A stretch of DNA of 64,000 bases from Streptomyces sp. NRRL F-6131 (GCA_000719695.1 JOHN01000006.1:108226-172225), one strand, 5' to 3'; counted from the stretch's first letter, positions 18,202 to 26,520 are shown. Notes: generated by a model not told the origin, from the letters alone. Numbers and translations are program-made.

Positions 18202-20396
18202 GGTCGGGCGTCTCCTCGGGTCGGAAGGTGGGGAGCCTGGTGCCAGCGGTGCAGGAGATCCGGCCAGGTCTCCTGCGCCCGGTAGAACACCGCCTGGTCG
18301 GCCGCCCCGGCGGGCGCGGCGAGGGTGAGCAGTTGCAGGCGGATGCTGTCGATCAGCGCCCCGGCCGGCACCGCGAGCGGGTGCGTCTGCGCCCACAGGC
18401 CGCGCACCAGCAGGTCGATCGCCTGGTGGACGGCACGGTCGCCGTTCCCGCACGCCGAGCACTCCTCGTTCGCCCCGGGCGCCGCCGGCAGGGGCCTCGG
18501 CGGGTGCGGCGCGGAGCAGACCAGGTTGACCGAGGCGAGCCAGTCGGCGGCGTTCTGCCGGGCCAGCCGCTGGTGGAGGGTGCGGACCACGGCTCCGGTG
18601 TCGAGCAGCGCGAGGGCGTGGTGCAGGGCCCGGTCGGGCAGCCCGGTCTCGTCCGGCGCGTAGTGCCTGTGCAGCCGCCCGTGGAGATTGCGCCAGGTCT
18701 GCATGTCGGCCTCCCTGGCGAGCCGGACGGCCAGGTGGTGGCCGAGCAGCGTCCTGAGGACCGGGTCCTCGACGAACGGCGCGTCGAGGTCCCGGCCGGG
18801 CCGGCCGGCCGAGTGGTGGCCGAGCAGGGCCCGCAGGACCGGGTCCTCCGCCACGAGCTGCGCGTCGAGGTCCCGGCCGGCCGGGGCGCGCCAGTGGTTG
18901 CGCTCGAGCAGCCGCTTGGCCTCCTGGACGTCCAGCGGGGTGCGGCCGGTCGGCGGGTACTTCTCGCTGAGCAGGTCGGCGGCCTCGTCGTCGAGGGCCG
19001 GGCAGAAGTACACCAGGCGGTTCCGGTCGCGGTCGTCGGGGATCAGGACACGGAGCAGCTGCTCGTGGACGGCCGTGTCGCGCGCGTCGTGGGCCGGGAG
19101 GTCGAGCACGAAGCGCGGGTCCGCCTGGTCGCCCTGGCGCAGTGCCTCCAGCCCGGCCTCCACCAGGGCGTGGACGATCCCGGCCCGGCCGCCGCCGAGC
19201 CGGTGGATCACCCGGGCGGTGCCGGCCGGCGGCAGGTGCTCCGCGCCGAACATCCGGTTGACCTCTCCCAGGTCGAGCCGGGACAGCGGCAGCCGCAGGA
19301 TCCAGCCGGCCGCCGTCGCCGGCGGACCGGGCCGCCAGAACGGCCCCGCGGCGCGGCGCGTCGACGGCGCGATGCTCTCGGGGGCTCCGGCGGGCGACTC
19401 CTCGGCGAGGACCGTCGTGATCACTCCGGGCCTGGTCCCGGCCGGTTCCTCGTGCCAGACCCGGGCCAGTGTCCGCAGCACCGACCTGCCCGACGGGGTG
19501 TGGGCGTTGTCGAGCAGCAGCAGGGGGCGCGGCAGTCGGTTCAACCGGCTCGCCAAGGAGTAGCGGGCGTCGATGTCGGCCAGGAGGGCCGCCATCAGAT
19601 GGCCCTCGGCGGTCTCCCGGTCGTCCGCGTCGCTGCGGAAGAGTCGGGCCAGGTCGGTCAGTCGGAGGAACCCGTCGTCCCGACCCCCCTCGCCGCCCCG
19701 GCCGTCCTGGCCGATGACGGACCGTGCGGCCCACCAGCGCAGCCCGCTCCGGTGGGCGCGGGAGCCGAGCAGATCGGGGGTGACGACCTGGACGAGCCGT
19801 GCGACCAGCGCGTTCACCCCGATCCCCGGCCCCGCCACGGCGCCCTGCCCCGGCGCGGCCTCGTTGATCCAGCGGGCCACCCGGTCCAGACGGGCCGGGG
19901 CCTGGGGCAGGCTGGACCGGAGCAGGCTCTCCAGGCGCCGGGCGGCCACGTCGAGTTCACCGGCGCCCGGGGACTGCCAGCCGGTGACCGCGAGCAGGCC
20001 CTGGACGAGCCGGGGGAAGGCGATGCTCCCGCCGAACTCCTCGGGCCGGCGGCTCAGCTCGTGGTACAGGTGGAACAGCAGGTCCGAGACCTGCGAGGCG
20101 TTGCGCCGGGCGGGGTTCTCGTCGTCGGCGGCCAGCGCTGCTCCCGGCCGGCCGAAGTCGGCGCGGCCGAGGTCCGCGAACGCCAGGGGCAGGTGCGCCG
20201 CGTAGCGCGTGTCCAGGGCCTTCAGCAGGGCGGTCCGGCCGCTGAGCCGCCCGCCCGAGCAGGCGATCAGCAACGGGGTGCCGTCGGGCACGGGCAATCG
20301 CCTGGTCCTGGTGGCCGGCGCCTCGCCGGTCACTTTCAGTCCGACGAGCGACGGTACGACCGTCTCGAAAACCGCTGCACGCCCGTGCAGAACCAC
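18198..20396 (-). CDS. STAND-like ATP-binding protein, partner of receptor
   Basis: A 732-residue soluble protein I cannot name. The N-terminal segment LLIACSGGRLSGRTALLKAL (residues 42-61) looks like a P-loop in which the Walker Lys is Arg (GGRLSGRT). A Walker B-like strand PLLLLDNAH lies near residue 288, followed by LRTLARVWHEE and an arginine-rich stretch, the arrangement of AAA/STAND NTPases. The C-terminal third is helical and contains two tandem copies of a 26-residue segment with DLDA, EDPVLR and LLGHH. The GTG start at 20396 follows GGGGGG. Four bases overlap with the receptor gene downstream, so the two proteins are made together. A signalling pair is inferred: receptor outside, NTPase inside. 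Confidence 0.6.
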   Translation of the reverse strand: MVLHGRAAVFETVVPSLVGLKVTGEAPATRTRRLPVPDGTPLLIACSGGRLSGRTALLKALDTRYAAHLPLAFADLGRADFGRPGAALAADDENPARRNASQVSDLLFHLYHELSRRPEEFGGSIAFPRLVQGLLAVTGWQSPGAGELDVAARRLESLLRSSLPQAPARLDRVARWINEAAPGQGAVAGPGIGVNALVARLVQVVTPDLLGSRAHRSGLRWWAARSVIGQDGRGGEGGRDDGFLRLTDLARLFRSDADDRETAEGHLMAALLADIDARYSLASRLNRLPRPLLLLDNAHTPSGRSVLRTLARVWHEEPAGTRPGVITTVLAEESPAGAPESIAPSTRRAAGPFWRPGPPATAAGWILRLPLSRLDLGEVNRMFGAEHLPPAGTARVIHRLGGGRAGIVHALVEAGLEALRQGDQADPRFVLDLPAHDARDTAVHEQLLRVLIPDDRDRNRLVYFCPALDDEAADLLSEKYPPTGRTPLDVQEAKRLLERNHWRAPAGRDLDAQLVAEDPVLRALLGHHSAGRPGRDLDAPFVEDPVLRTLLGHHLAVRLAREADMQTWRNLHGRLHRHYAPDETGLPDRALHHALALLDTGAVVRTLHQRLARQNAADWLASVNLVCSAPHPPRPLPAAPGANEECSACGNGDRAVHQAIDLLVRGLWAQTHPLAVPAGALIDSIRLQLLTLAAPAGAADQAVFYRAQETWPDLLHRWHQAPHLPTRGDARP
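18735..18879. repeat. 78-base in-frame tandem duplication in the NTPase gene
   Basis: Two copies, 18735-18798 and 18813-18879, are offset by 78 bases (26 codons). On the coding strand both encode GRDLDA...EDPVLR.LLGHH; the copy at 18813 has one extra codon. The bases are nearly identical, indicating a young duplication that keeps the reading frame. Confidence 0.8.
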
Positions 20397-20623
20397 CGCG
20401 ACCCCCCAGCCGTCCGGCGAGGCCGTACCTCACCGTGCGCATGGAGGATAGGCGACCGCACGCCTCCGGTGCAGGGGTACCCCGCACAACACGCCGCCGA
20501 ATTCGCGGAGAACCGAATGATCGTCAACTCACGGTGCGTCCACGTCGTTTCGCGGCGGGCGGCCCGGCCGGGGCGCTGCGGCCGACCTGGGTGACGGGTG
20601 CGACGGGGCCGGTGGGCGCGCAA
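20397..20623. promoter_or_regulatory. Upstream region of the NTPase-receptor operon
   Basis: No gene is seen here. It holds the promoter of the leftward NTPase-receptor pair. A perfect palindrome GGGGTACCCC at 20474-20483 is flanked by GTGC and GCAC and is a candidate operator. Base composition is less GC-rich around 20500-20540 than in the neighbouring genes. Confidence 0.35.
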
Positions 20624-20652
20624 GGACCCCGCCCCGGGGCGGGGCGGGGTCC
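20624..20652 (-). terminator. Terminator of the glycosyltransferase gene
   Basis: Perfect 12-base inverted repeat, GGACCCCGCCCC at 20624-20635 and GGGGCGGGGTCC at 20641-20652 with a five-base loop, 36 bases after the glycosyltransferase stop codon. Confidence 0.8.
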
Positions 20653-20687
20653 GTTCGGTGACCTCCGGTCGGGGGTGCGCGGTCAGG

Positions 20688-21815
20688 TCAGCGGTGCGCG
20701 GTGACGAGGGCCTCGATGTCGGGGACGACGGCCGCCGGGGTCGGCAGGGCGTCGTTCTCGGCGCGCAGCCGGGCGGCGCCCTCGCGCAGCGCGGGATCGG
20801 CGACGAGCCGGGTGAGCAGCGCCCGGTCGACGTCCGCGGAGGCGGACTGCAGCGCCGCCCCGGTGGCGGCCAGGGCGTCGGCCACCGCGAAGTTGTCGGC
20901 GCCCTGGGGCAGCAGCAGTTGCGGCACCCCGGCCTGCAGTCCGGTGAGCGTGCTGCCGGAGCCCCCGTGGTGGACCACCGCGTCGCACACCCGCAGGAGT
21001 TCCGCGAGCGGCACCCAGGGCAGCGGGCGGACGTTGTCCGGCAGGGTGCCCAGGTGGCCGAGGTCCGCGTCGTCGACGGCGAGCAGGAACTCGGCGTCGA
21101 CCGCGCCGGCGGACTCGATCAGCGGGGTGATGGCGCCCACGCCGTCGGTCCCGGTGAGCACCGTGCCGAGGGTCACGGCGACCCTGGGCCGGTGGCCGCG
21201 GCGCAGCAGCTCGGCGGGGACCACCCCGCCGCCGTTGTAGGGGAGGTAGCGCATCCGCAGGCCGCCCGGGTCGCCGCCGAGCGAGGCCGGGACGATGTTC
21301 AACGGGGTGGTCGCCGCGGGCGCGGCCACGCCGTGCTTCTCGTAGACGTCGGCGAAGTGGCCGGCCAGTCGGGCGGCCATGTCGAGGCCGGAGCTGACGC
21401 CGAAGTTCTGCAGTGCGGCGGGGATGCCGAGCCGGGCCGCGACCAGCTGGGCGGAGGCCAGGCAGGAGTCGTGGACGAGGAGGTCGGTGCCCCACCCCTC
21501 GGCCACGGCCAGCAGGTCCTCCACGGTGGAGCGCGAGGCGAGGGCGAAGGCCGCCGCGGCCATCTCGATGATCTCTTCCTGGGTCATGTCCGGCTGGGCG
21601 TAGCTCGCCCGGGCGCCGGCGACCTCCTCGAAGGCCTCCCGGACGGGGCGCCCGTCGCCGATCTCGACGATCGGGAACCCGGCCTGGCGGAGCTGGTCGA
21701 ACGGCCGCGGACTGGCGAACAGCACCTCGTGCCCGGCGGCCCGCAGGGCCTGGGCGGTGGGCACCATCGGGAACAGGTGGCTCGGCGCGGCCGGGCCGGT
21801 GAAGAGTATGCGCAC
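20688..21815 (-). CDS. MGT-type glycosyltransferase (GT1, EryCIII/DesVII-like)
   Basis: A 375-residue GT-B enzyme. It starts MRILFTGPAAPSHLFPMVP with the His that acts as base in this family, and the nucleotide-sugar site is VHHGGSGSTLTGLQAGVPQ followed by PQGADNF near the C-terminus. Relatives move deoxysugars from NDP-sugars to polyketides, aromatics or macrolides, and many need a P450-like helper; none is adjacent here. At 375 residues it is slightly short, as in the nucleotide-sugar-binding subgroup. It stands alone, transcribed leftwards, between a terminator and a 553-base spacer with a dyad at 21891-21905. No sugar biosynthesis genes are near, so the acceptor is unknown; detoxification of a macrolide-like compound is possible. 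Confidence 0.85.
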   Translation of the reverse strand: MRILFTGPAAPSHLFPMVPTAQALRAAGHEVLFASPRPFDQLRQAGFPIVEIGDGRPVREAFEEVAGARASYAQPDMTQEEIIEMAAAAFALASRSTVEDLLAVAEGWGTDLLVHDSCLASAQLVAARLGIPAALQNFGVSSGLDMAARLAGHFADVYEKHGVAAPAATTPLNIVPASLGGDPGGLRMRYLPYNGGGVVPAELLRRGHRPRVAVTLGTVLTGTDGVGAITPLIESAGAVDAEFLLAVDDADLGHLGTLPDNVRPLPWVPLAELLRVCDAVVHHGGSGSTLTGLQAGVPQLLLPQGADNFAVADALAATGAALQSASADVDRALLTRLVADPALREGAARLRAENDALPTPAAVVPDIEALVTAHR

Positions 21816-22368
21816 AGTGATCTCCTGATCGTTCTCGGGTCGGTCGTTCCCGGATCGCGTGCGAGCGGTCCGGCCCCCGACTCAGGACAACTGACGGACA
21901 GTCAGATGTCATTCCACGAAGCATCGACCGGCCGGCCACTCCGGTGTCCGGCCGGCGGGCAACGGGCTGCGGGAGCGACGGGCGGGGTCAGAGGGGCGGG
22001 GCCGCAGGGGCGGCGCGCCGCTATCTGCCGCGGCGCGGCACGGCGGCGTCCGGCGGTCCGGCGAAGAAGGTGCTCGGCACGGTACGTCCTCCCACGGCGT
22101 GTCGCGTCCCGCGCGCGGTCGCGCGCCGGGAGGAACGCACCGGACACCCTGGGAGGGAATTGACTGGCCGTCGGCCCCGGCCGACGGACGCCCGGACTAC
22201 CGACCGGGCCGTGCTTTCGTGCGTTCCGGCATCGATGCTACGTCGAACGGACCGTCTGCGCACGGTTTTTCGGCGAGCACCGGATCAAGGCGCCCGACGG
22301 GACCGGAACCCGGGCGGATCACCGAGCCCGATCACCGGGCCCGATCGGCCACCCGGTCGACCAGGCGA
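21816..22368. promoter_or_regulatory. 553-base non-coding spacer with candidate operator
   Basis: No open frame here has a credible ribosome site or recognisable product on either strand. A perfect inverted repeat CTGAC-GGACA-GTCAG at 21891-21905 lies 76 bases upstream of the glycosyltransferase start and is in a suitable place to be its operator; the form is that of a TetR-type site. No TetR gene is next to it. I see nothing else that I can interpret. Confidence 0.4.
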
Positions 22369-23184
22369 TCAGCCCCCCGGTCGGCGGAGCACGGCGGCGG
22401 CGATCTCCAGGAAGTCCGCGACCGGGCCCGGGCCGTGGCTCTCCGGCGCCACCAGGCACGTCCCGACCGGCGGGTGGTCGGTGACGGGCAGGTAGACCAG
22501 GTCGGTCCGGGCGTACGACCGGGTGATGCTGAGCGGGACCAGCGCGACGGCCTGGCCGGAGGCGACCAGCTCGAACTTCTCGTCCAGCGAGGCCGTCCGC
22601 CGCGCCCGACCGTCGAGGACCGGCTCGCCGTCGAGGTCGGCCAGGGTGAGCGCGGAGCGGCCCGCCAGCGGATGGTTCACCGGCAGGCACGCGACCTTGG
22701 TCTCGTGCCCGACCGGCACGATGCGCATCCCCGTCCCGTCGAACGGGTGCCGCAGGAACCCGACGTGCGCCCGGCCCTCCCGCAGCGGCGCGTCCCGTTC
22801 CGCCCACGGCAGCGGAAGGACGTCGACCGTGACCTCGGGGTGGCGCGCCGTGAAGGCCCGGATCGCCTCCGCCACGTGCAGGCCGGCCGAGAAGCCGACG
22901 ACGAGCCGCTGCCCGGGGCGGCCGGCCTCCCGCACCCTGCGCACCGCGCCCACCACCGTCGCGGTGATCGCGCGCGCCTCCTCGTACAGCTGCTGCCCGG
23001 CGAGGGTCAGCTCGACGCTGCGGGTCGTCCGGATGAGCAGCGGACAGCCCAGTTCCTGTTCGAACGCGCGGATCTGACGGCTGAGCACGGGTTGGGCGAT
23101 GAACAGCGCCTCGGCCGCCCGCCCGAAGTGCCGGTGCTCGGCCACCGCGACGAAGTACCGGAGCTTTCGCAGGTCCAGATCCAT
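22369..23184 (-). CDS. LysR-family transcriptional regulator
   Basis: A 271-residue LysR protein. The N-terminal winged helix-turn-helix has LRKLRYFVAVAEHRHFGRAA then LFIAQPVLSRQIRAFEQELG (residues 6-46). The effector domain starts near residue 90 with RLVVGFSAGL, and DGTGMRIVPVG plus VACLPVNHPLAG are typical of it. It is shorter than the usual 300 residues. The ATG start at 23184 lacks a Shine-Dalgarno sequence and lies eight bases from GATACC, so a leaderless transcript is possible. It is divergent from an SDR gene 148 bases away, the standard LysR arrangement, so it likely controls that reductase and itself. Confidence 0.9.
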   Translation of the reverse strand: MDLDLRKLRYFVAVAEHRHFGRAAEALFIAQPVLSRQIRAFEQELGCPLLIRTTRSVELTLAGQQLYEEARAITATVVGAVRRVREAGRPGQRLVVGFSAGLHVAEAIRAFTARHPEVTVDVLPLPWAERDAPLREGRAHVGFLRHPFDGTGMRIVPVGHETKVACLPVNHPLAGRSALTLADLDGEPVLDGRARRTASLDEKFELVASGQAVALVPLSITRSYARTDLVYLPVTDHPPVGTCLVAPESHGPGPVADFLEIAAAVLRRPGG

Positions 23185-23332
23185 GCCCGCACGGTATCAA
23201 TGCGACCGAAAGGGTATTGGACGCCCGGTTCGGGGAGCTCGGAGACTCTTCCCGTGATCGCGTCCGGCACTCCGGTGCGGGCGCCCCGGGACGCCGTCCC
23301 GCTCCCCCGACCCATGAACAGGACCCACCCCC
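23185..23332. promoter_or_regulatory. LysR/SDR divergent promoter
   Basis: The 148-base spacer holds a probable LysR site directly next to the regulator start: CAAT at 23198-23201 and ATTG at 23216-23219 form the ends of a dyad, and GGTAT occurs twice in the same orientation (23193 and 23213). The size and T/A-rich ends are as expected for a T-N11-A type LysR box overlapping the regulator's own promoter. Confidence 0.45.
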
Positions 23333-24028
23333 ATGCGTGACACCCGCAGGACCGCCCTCGTCGTCGGCGCCTCCCGGACCCTCGGTCTCGGGATCGCCGC
23401 CGAGTACCTCCGCCGCGACTGGGACGTCATCGGCACCGTGCGCGGCAGCCGGCCCACCGCCCTGCACGACCTGCTCGCCACGGCCGACGGCCGGCTGACC
23501 GTCGAGTCGCTGGAGATGACCGATCCGGCCGGGATCGCGGCGCTCCGCGACCGACTGGCCGGCCGCACCCTCGACCTGCTCTTCGTCAACGCCGCGATCA
23601 CCCGCGGCGACCTGCCGATCGGCGAGGTCCCGACGGAGATGTTCACCGAGGTCATGGTCACCAACGCGCTGAGCCCGCTGCGCGTCGTGGAGACCCTCCG
23701 TCCGCTGGTCGCGCAGACCGGCACCATCGGCGTGATGTCCTCCGACCAGGGCAGCATCGCCCGGAACACCAGGGGCGGGCAGGACCTCTACCGGGCCAGC
23801 AAGTCCGCGCTCAACCAGCTGATGCGCTGCCAGGCGGCCCGGCACGCCGAGGACGGCCGGACCCTGCTGCTGATGGACCCGGGCTGGGTGCGCACCGAAC
23901 TCGGCGGGCCGGAGGCCGAGCTGAGCGTCGAGGAGAGCGCGCCCGGCGTGGTCGCGACCATGGAGCGCCACCGCGGCGCGGGCGGCCTCCACTTCGTCGA
24001 CCACCAGGGTCAGAACGTGCCCTGGTAG
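23333..24028 (+). CDS. Short-chain dehydrogenase/reductase
   Basis: A 231-residue classical-type SDR. The cofactor loop is VVGASRTLGLGIA (residues 10-22), an NAA.. motif appears as FVNAAITRG, and the catalytic Tyr-Lys pair is in YRASKSALNQL; the upstream Ser is in VMSSDQGS. These parts fit an NAD(P)H-dependent oxidoreductase. The C-terminal HFVDHQGQNVPW matches the group often annotated as cis-2,3-dihydrobiphenyl-2,3-diol dehydrogenase-like or simply SDR; the substrate is unknown. ATG 23333 is the only sensible start. The LysR gene next door is the likely controller. Confidence 0.9.
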   Translation: MRDTRRTALVVGASRTLGLGIAAEYLRRDWDVIGTVRGSRPTALHDLLATADGRLTVESLEMTDPAGIAALRDRLAGRTLDLLFVNAAITRGDLPIGEVPTEMFTEVMVTNALSPLRVVETLRPLVAQTGTIGVMSSDQGSIARNTRGGQDLYRASKSALNQLMRCQAARHAEDGRTLLLMDPGWVRTELGGPEAELSVEESAPGVVATMERHRGAGGLHFVDHQGQNVPW

Positions 24029-24234
24029 CCGCGGCCCGGCACGAACCGCGCCGGGCGGCGGCCACGACGACCGGCTGCCGGGTCACCGGCCTGAGCATCG
24101 ACGACCGGAACCAGGGCCACGACCGGGAGGTGCTGCGGCGCACCCCCGGACGGGCGACCCGCCACCGCGCCCGGTCCTCTATCCTCTACGTCAGGTGTCG
24201 GGCAGGGGGCCCGGGTTGTCCTTGGGGGTGTGTG

Positions 24235-24654
24235 GTGGTCACCGGTCGTGTGGTGCGGTACGACAGTGTGCGGGGTTACGGGTTCATCGCGCCCGACCAC
24301 GGCGGGGAGGACGTCTTCCTGCACGTGAACGACATGCTGATGCCCGAGTCGATGGTGCACTCGGGCCTGGTCGTCGAGTTCGAGATGGAGGAGGGCGACC
24401 GCGGGCTGAAGGCCTCCTCGGTCCGGCTGCCCAAGGGCGCGCTCGCCCGACCGGCCGGGCCGGCCGTCCCCGCCGCGCGGATCGCGGTCGAGGGCGACGA
24501 CGTGGAGTGCGACGTCCTCACCTCCGCCGAGCTCCTCCTGGAGGTGACCGAACTGCTGCTGGAGCACGTGCCGTCGCTCACCGGCGAGCAGGTGCTCAAG
24601 GTGCGCAACGCGATGCTGCAGTGCGCCAAGGGCCACGGCTGGACCGAGGGCTGA
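24235..24654 (+). CDS. Cold-shock-domain nucleic-acid-binding protein
   Basis: A 139-residue protein whose first 65 residues are a cold-shock domain: GRVVRYDSVRGYGFIAPD contains RNP1 (GYGFI) and EDVFLHVND contains RNP2. The remaining 75 residues form a conserved helical tail (LTSAELLLEVTELLLEHV, CAKGHGW) seen in the streptomycete family that is longer than the 67-residue Csp proteins. It should bind single-stranded RNA or DNA. I chose GTG 24235, giving VVTGRV at the N-terminus, because family members begin at this point and GGGGGT lies upstream; GTG 24232 is an alternative. A double hairpin follows directly. Confidence 0.85.
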   Translation: MVTGRVVRYDSVRGYGFIAPDHGGEDVFLHVNDMLMPESMVHSGLVVEFEMEEGDRGLKASSVRLPKGALARPAGPAVPAARIAVEGDDVECDVLTSAELLLEVTELLLEHVPSLTGEQVLKVRNAMLQCAKGHGWTEG

Positions 24655-24660
24655 GCGGCA

Positions 24661-24713
24661 CCCCCGCACGCGGGGGCCGTCGGCCGGCCCCGGGGTGCGG
24701 GGCCGGCCGACGG
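24661..24713. terminator. Double hairpin terminator
   Basis: A small stem CCCCCG-CACG-CGGGGG at 24661-24676 is followed immediately by a perfect 15-base stem (arms 24677-24691 and 24699-24713, seven-base loop). It sits between the convergent cold-shock and LPMO genes and can serve both. Confidence 0.85.
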
Positions 24714-24778
24714 CCGGAGGTGCCGGAGGTGCCGGGCGCGCCGGGCGGCGCGGGTCCGGCGGCGGATCGTCGAAGGGA

Positions 24779-25366
24779 TCAGAAGAGCACGTCGGTGCAG
24801 GAGTAGAACGCGTTCGACGTGTCGGCGACGTCCCAGACCGCGACGACCACGTGGTGCCCGGTACGACCGGTGGGCAGGGTCGCGGTGTGCGTGGTCCGCG
24901 CGGCGGGCTGGCGGCCGTTGTACGGGACCGTCAGGAACGGCGTGAGGTCCAGGCTCGCCCGGGTGATCTTCTGGCTCGGGTCGTAGCCGGCCCTGGTCAG
25001 GAAGTACCGGAAGTTCGTGGTCGAGTGCCGGGCCTCGATCTCCCAGGTGAAGGTCTGCTGACCGCCGGCCGTCACCTTGGTGGTCGGCCAGGTCCCGTTG
25101 CGCGGGTTGTCGAGCGGAGCCCAACGGGCGTCCGCCCCGGCGCAGATGGTGCCGTCGGCGGGACCGCGGGTCGGGAAGCCCTTCGGGCCCTCGACGCTCT
25201 GCGGCTCCCACTGGATGTCGCCGCAGTTCTTGACGACACCCGAACCGCACAGCGCCGAGCGGCTCGGCGGCAGGTTGATGAATCCGTGCGAACTGGCCGG
25301 GACGGCCGTCGCGAGCGGGACGGCGACGGCGGCCAGGGCCGCGCCGACGGCGAGACGTTTGCGCAT
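24779..25366 (-). CDS. Chitin-active lytic polysaccharide monooxygenase (AA10)
   Basis: A 195-residue secreted copper enzyme of the CBP21/CHB type that oxidatively breaks crystalline chitin. The signal peptide is cleaved before His 27 (SS-HGFINLPPSR), the N-terminal His of the copper histidine brace. The second His is His 172 in GHHVVVAVWDVADT, and the axial Phe is in SNAFY. Cys residues in ALCGSG, NCGD, ICAG and YSC fit the usual two disulfides. It has no extra carbohydrate-binding module. ATG 25366 follows GGAGGAGT. The promoter about 110-135 bases upstream has a DasR-type operator, agreeing with control by N-acetylglucosamine metabolism. Confidence 0.95.
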   Translation of the reverse strand: MRKRLAVGAALAAVAVPLATAVPASSHGFINLPPSRSALCGSGVVKNCGDIQWEPQSVEGPKGFPTRGPADGTICAGADARWAPLDNPRNGTWPTTKVTAGGQQTFTWEIEARHSTTNFRYFLTRAGYDPSQKITRASLDLTPFLTVPYNGRQPAARTTHTATLPTGRTGHHVVVAVWDVADTSNAFYSCTDVLF

Positions 25367-25473
25367 GGTACTCCTCCGTGGGGGTGGATGGAGAGTGTGC
25401 CCGGCCCAGGACGCGCACGTGGGGGTGCGCCGGCCAGGGGATCTTGGCATGCCTGCGCCAGGTGGATGCCCAT

Positions 25474-25514
25474 ACCGTAGGCAGCTCGACGTCGACCGTC
25501 AATGGTCTGGACCA
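25474..25514 (-). promoter_or_regulatory. LPMO promoter with dre-like DasR site
   Basis: On the minus strand a -35 TTGACG (25502-25497) and a -10 TACGGT (25479-25474) are separated by 17 bases, a good housekeeping-sigma promoter directed at the LPMO gene. Directly upstream, TGGTC-TG-GACCA at 25503-25514 matches the DasR-responsive element (TGGTCTAGACCA) except for one central base. DasR is the streptomycete GntR repressor of chitin and aminosugar genes. Confidence 0.7.
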
Positions 25515-25530
25515 CCCATCCCGCGGCCGA

Positions 25531-26445
25531 TCAACTCGCGCCTGCCACAACCCCGTTGCCGCCGATCAGACCGTGCACCGCGAGCCAGTCGGCGATCGCC
25601 CGGCCGATCTCCCCCGGCCGGTCCTCCGGGGCGTGGTGGCCGGCCGGACCGCAGTGCTCGACGGTCAGCGCGGCGATGTGCTCCCGCGCCCAGGCGATCA
25701 TGGCCTCCCCCACGAGCAGGGTCGGCGAGGAGTCGAAGGTCAACAGCAGCTTGGGCACCTCCGGGGTGCCGGCCAGCCATCCGCCGTACGCGGCGACCCG
25801 GGCGACGACCTCGGCCGGGTCGCCGTCGACCGGCGTCATCCGCGACCAGGCCAGCATCGGGCGCCGGCTGCGCGGCGTCGGGAACGGGGCCCGGTAGGGC
25901 CGGACGTCCTCCTCGCCCAGCGGGTCGAGCACCGCACCCTTGAAGGCGGTCTCGATGAAGACGTTCTGCTCCAGCACGAGCTCCTCGCCGACCCCGGGCG
26001 TGCGGAAGGCCTCGGTGCGGGCCCGGGCCGCCGGCGGCAGCTCCTCACCGACCAGCGGCTTGAGGAAGGTCTCCAGCAGGACCACCCCGGCCACGCTGTC
26101 GGGGCGCCGGGCCGCCCGGTCCAGGGCCAGGACGCCGCCCCAGTCGTGGCCGACCAGGATCGCGCGGTCGAGGCCGAGCACCTCGAACCACGCGTCCAGG
26201 TAACGGGCCTGGTCGTCGAAGGTGTAGTCGATCTCCGGCTTGCCGGAGGCCCCCATCCCGATCAGGTCGGGGGCGAGCACCCGGGCCCGGCCGGCCAGGT
26301 ACGGAACGACGTTGCGCCACAGGTGGGAGGAGGTCGGATTGCCGTGCAGGAGGACCACCGGCAGTCCGGCGGCGTCGGACGCGTCGGCGCCGGGCGCGGT
26401 GTCGACATAGGCGATGTGGGAGTCGATGACGGGGGTGGTGAACAT
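25531..26445 (-). CDS. Haloalkane dehalogenase-like alpha/beta hydrolase
   Basis: A 304-residue soluble enzyme very like the HLD-II haloalkane dehalogenases (DhaA, LinB). All five active-site residues of that family are visible: Asn 36 in HGNPTSSHLWRN, nucleophile Asp 101 and halide-binding Trp 102 in VGHDWGG, catalytic acid Glu 125 in LLETFLKP and the base His 270 in GPAGHHAPED. These would cleave carbon-halogen bonds by an ester intermediate. ATG 26445 (MFTTPV) has AGAGGA upstream; the frame stays open further but without a start signal. It is divergent from a MarR gene with two operator-like dyads between them, suggesting induction by a small molecule. The natural substrate is unknown. Confidence 0.85.
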   Translation of the reverse strand: MFTTPVIDSHIAYVDTAPGADASDAAGLPVVLLHGNPTSSHLWRNVVPYLAGRARVLAPDLIGMGASGKPEIDYTFDDQARYLDAWFEVLGLDRAILVGHDWGGVLALDRAARRPDSVAGVVLLETFLKPLVGEELPPAARARTEAFRTPGVGEELVLEQNVFIETAFKGAVLDPLGEEDVRPYRAPFPTPRSRRPMLAWSRMTPVDGDPAEVVARVAAYGGWLAGTPEVPKLLLTFDSSPTLLVGEAMIAWAREHIAALTVEHCGPAGHHAPEDRPGEIGRAIADWLAVHGLIGGNGVVAGAS

Positions 26446-26520
26446 CGGGACGGGTCCTCTCGTCGCACGGGAGCCGGGGCGGGCCATGGGACACCGGACA
26501 CCCGGGGCCTCCGCCGGATC

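Noticed and set aside
20598..22163. 521-codon plus-strand frame opposite the glycosyltransferase
   Set aside because: The minus strand encodes an intact GT-B enzyme; the plus product is low-complexity.
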